This document shows, piece by piece, positions 62,438-64,000 of a stretch of 64,000 nt of DNA. Source of the stretch: Phyllobacterium myrsinacearum. Its GTDB lineage: Bacteria > Pseudomonadota > Alphaproteobacteria > Rhizobiales > Rhizobiaceae. Location: assembly GCF_014138285.1 (NCBI RefSeq), contig NZ_JACGXN010000001.1:1601314-1665313 (forward strand), in the 5' to 3' direction. Position 1 is the stretch's first letter. Each line of letters opens with the position of its first letter. The translations under genes and the position numbers were made by a program. The notes beneath the pieces are model-generated. The model saw nothing but the letters and a program-made list of their open reading frames with translations. It was not told the origin of the DNA and made no database searches.

Positions 62438-64000
62438 TTACGCAGCCCCGGCAGTCTTGCTGCTCTTCTCAAAACGCTTGCGTTCGTTCGGATCAAGGTA
62501 AAGCTTGCGCAGACGAATGGATTTCGGTGTGACTTCAACCAGTTCGTCATCCTGAATCCATGACAGGGCGCGTTCCAGCGTCATGCGGATCGGCGGTGTC
62601 AGCTTGACCGCTTCATCCTTGCCGGCGGCCCGGATGTTGGTCAGCTTCTTGCCCTTGAGCACATTCACTTCCAGATCGTTATCACGTGAGTGAATGCCGA
62701 TGATCATGCCGGCATAAACCTTCGTGCCGGCTTCGATAACCATCGGGCCGCGATCTTCGAGGTTCCACATGGCGAAGGCAACCGACTCGCCCTGATCGTT
62801 GGAGATCAGAACGCCGTTGTTGCGGCCAGCGATTTCACCCTTGAAGGGCTCATAGGCGCGGAACAGACGGTTCATGATGGCGGTGCCGCGTGTATCGGTC
62901 AGAAGTTCCGACTGATAGCCGATGAGACCACGGGTCGGTGCGTAGAATACCATGCGGACGCGATTGCCGCCGGATGGACGCAGCTCGACCATTTCGGCCT
63001 TGCGCTCGGACATCTTCTGCACGACCGTGCCCGAATATTCCTCGTCAACGTCGATGAGAACTTCTTCGATCGGTTCAAGCAGGTTGCCGTCTTCGTCTTT
63101 TTCCATGACGACGCGCGGACGCGATACGCCAAGTTCGAAACCTTCGCGGCGCATGTTTTCGATGAGAACAGCAAGCTGCAATTCGCCGCGGCCGGACACG
63201 AAGAACGAATCCTTGTCACCGGATTCTTCGACTTTCAGCGCAACGTTGCCTTCGGCTTCCTTGAGGAGGCGGTCACGAATGACACGGCTCGTTACCTTGT
63301 CGCCTTCGGTACCGGCAAGCGGAGAATCGTTGACGATGAAGGACATGGTGACGGTTGGCGGATCGATCGGCTGAGCGTGGAGCGGCTCGCTGACATCCGT
63401 TGCGCAGAACGTGTCGGCAACCGTGCCCTTCTGCAGGCCGGCGATAGCAACGATGTCGCCCGCATGCGCTTCGTCAATCGGCTGGCGCTCAAGACCGCGG
63501 AATGCGAGAATCTTCGAGATGCGGCCGGTTTCAAGCTGGGTGCCGTCGCCATGCAAAACCTTGACCTGCTGGTTCGACTTGACCGTGCCCGAATGAATGC
63601 GGCCGGTAATGATACGGCCAAGGAAAGGATCGGCCTCGAGAATCGTACCGATCATCTTGAACGGACCTTCGCCAACGGTAGGCGCAGGCACATGTTCAAG
63701 AACCATGTCGAAGAGTGCCGACAGACCCTGATCCTGCGGACCTTCCGGGTTGCGCGCCATCCAGCCATTGCGGCCTGAACCGTAGAGGATCGGGAAGTCG
63801 AGCTGTTCATCCGTCGCGTCAAGAGCGGCAAAGAGATCGAAGACCTCATTGACGACTTCTTCGTGACGCGCGTCAGGACGATCGATCTTGTTGATGGCAA
63901 CGATCGGACGCAGGCCGACCTTGAGCGCCTTGCCGACCACGAATTTGGTCTGTGGCATCGGGCCTTCGGCAGCGTCAACGAGAACGATCGCGCCATCCAC
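62438..64000 (-). CDS. typA: GTP-binding protein TypA/BipA, N-terminus beyond window
   Basis: Ribosome-associated translational GTPase active in cold and stress. The window holds the last 520 or so residues; the P-loop lies beyond the right edge, and the first methionine of the visible frame is only an internal residue. Seen: [17 protein letters not shown], the base-specificity motif [11 protein letters not shown], domain [19 protein letters not shown], domain [24 protein letters not shown], and the BipA-specific C-terminal domain with [20 protein letters not shown] and [11 protein letters not shown] strong terminator follows. Confidence 0.95.
   Translation of the reverse strand: MDGAIVLVDAAEGPMPQTKFVVGKALKVGLRPIVAINKIDRPDARHEEVVNEVFDLFAALDATDEQLDFPILYGSGRNGWMARNPEGPQDQGLSALFDMVLEHVPAPTVGEGPFKMIGTILEADPFLGRIITGRIHSGTVKSNQQVKVLHGDGTQLETGRISKILAFRGLERQPIDEAHAGDIVAIAGLQKGTVADTFCATDVSEPLHAQPIDPPTVTMSFIVNDSPLAGTEGDKVTSRVIRDRLLKEAEGNVALKVEESGDKDSFFVSGRGELQLAVLIENMRREGFELGVSRPRVVMEKDEDGNLLEPIEEVLIDVDEEYSGTVVQKMSERKAEMVELRPSGGNRVRMVFYAPTRGLIGYQSELLTDTRGTAIMNRLFRAYEPFKGEIAGRNNGVLISNDQGESVAFAMWNLEDRGPMVIEAGTKVYAGMIIGIHSRDNDLEVNVLKGKKLTNIRAAGKDEAVKLTPPIRMTLERALSWIQDDELVEVTPKSIRLRKLYLDPNERKRFEKSSKTAGAA

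Overview
This 64-kb window is a stretch of core chromosome from an alphaproteobacterium of the order Hyphomicrobiales (Rhizobiales), most likely in or near the Brucella/Ochrobactrum/Phyllobacterium group. The main grounds are a lipoprotein that I recognise as an Omp19 orthologue, the mdh-sucCDAB-lpdA order, the hemC-hemD-Mic60-hemY cluster, a CenR/OtpR-type response regulator beside a cyclic-nucleotide-binding gene, and Brucella-like LeuC, DapF and L19 sequences. These assignments come from memory of the families, not from a search. I see no insertion sequence, prophage, CRISPR array, rRNA or tRNA gene, and no region of clearly foreign composition.

Layout. 1-2.8 kb: the start of dapF, an NADP-dependent oxidoreductase and a siderophore-interacting flavoprotein, all on the minus strand. 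3.1-16.1 kb: omp19, zapE, then the TCA-cycle block mdh-sucC-sucD-sucA-sucB, a VOC protein, a LysE-type exporter, a small secreted protein and lpdA, closed by a strong bidirectional terminator. 16.1-18.7 kb (minus): a one-pass Pro/Ala-rich protein, a TraB/GumN protein and xerC. 18.9-21.4 kb: rimM-trmD-GNAT-rplS. 21.5-29.5 kb: a polar amino acid ABC importer without its ATPase, a DUF1287 protein, leuC, a membrane GGDEF protein, then queC-queE-queD-queF-osmC on the minus strand (queuosine precursor synthesis). 31-34.5 kb: sdhCDAB.

34.5-45.3 kb: an OsmC protein, a 52-residue unknown protein, an aldo/keto reductase, a ubiquinone hydroxylase, tesB, glnK-amtB behind a sigma-54 promoter, ftsK behind a CtrA-type box, a LolA-like protein and xthA. 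45.3-50.8 kb: a cNMP-binding protein with cenR, an L,D-transpeptidase-like protein, and the minus-strand operon tsaD-gpsA-yciI-EVE-methyltransferase. 50.9-55.7 kb: hemC-hemD-Mic60-like-hemY. 55.8-64 kb: an ArsR/AHSA1 pair, a TerB/amidotransferase pair, an MFS transporter, aqpZ, yggT-yggU, ppa, a GNAT and the C-terminal part of typA, which runs off the right edge.

Functionally the window joins central carbon metabolism (a complete 2-oxoglutarate dehydrogenase, succinyl-CoA synthetase, succinate dehydrogenase and malate dehydrogenase set), nitrogen control (glnK-amtB), cell division and envelope control (ftsK, cenR, LolA-like, L,D-transpeptidase), haem synthesis and tRNA modification. The most interesting material is non-coding. 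An inverted-repeat motif is shared by the mdh and sdhC promoter regions. A chain of hairpins lies between sucD and sucA. Paired GTTACGTAAC palindromes lie between ftsK and the LolA-like gene. A long hairpin lies between cenR and its neighbour. QueD also lacks its usual catalytic cysteine. I did not find a new multi-gene system.
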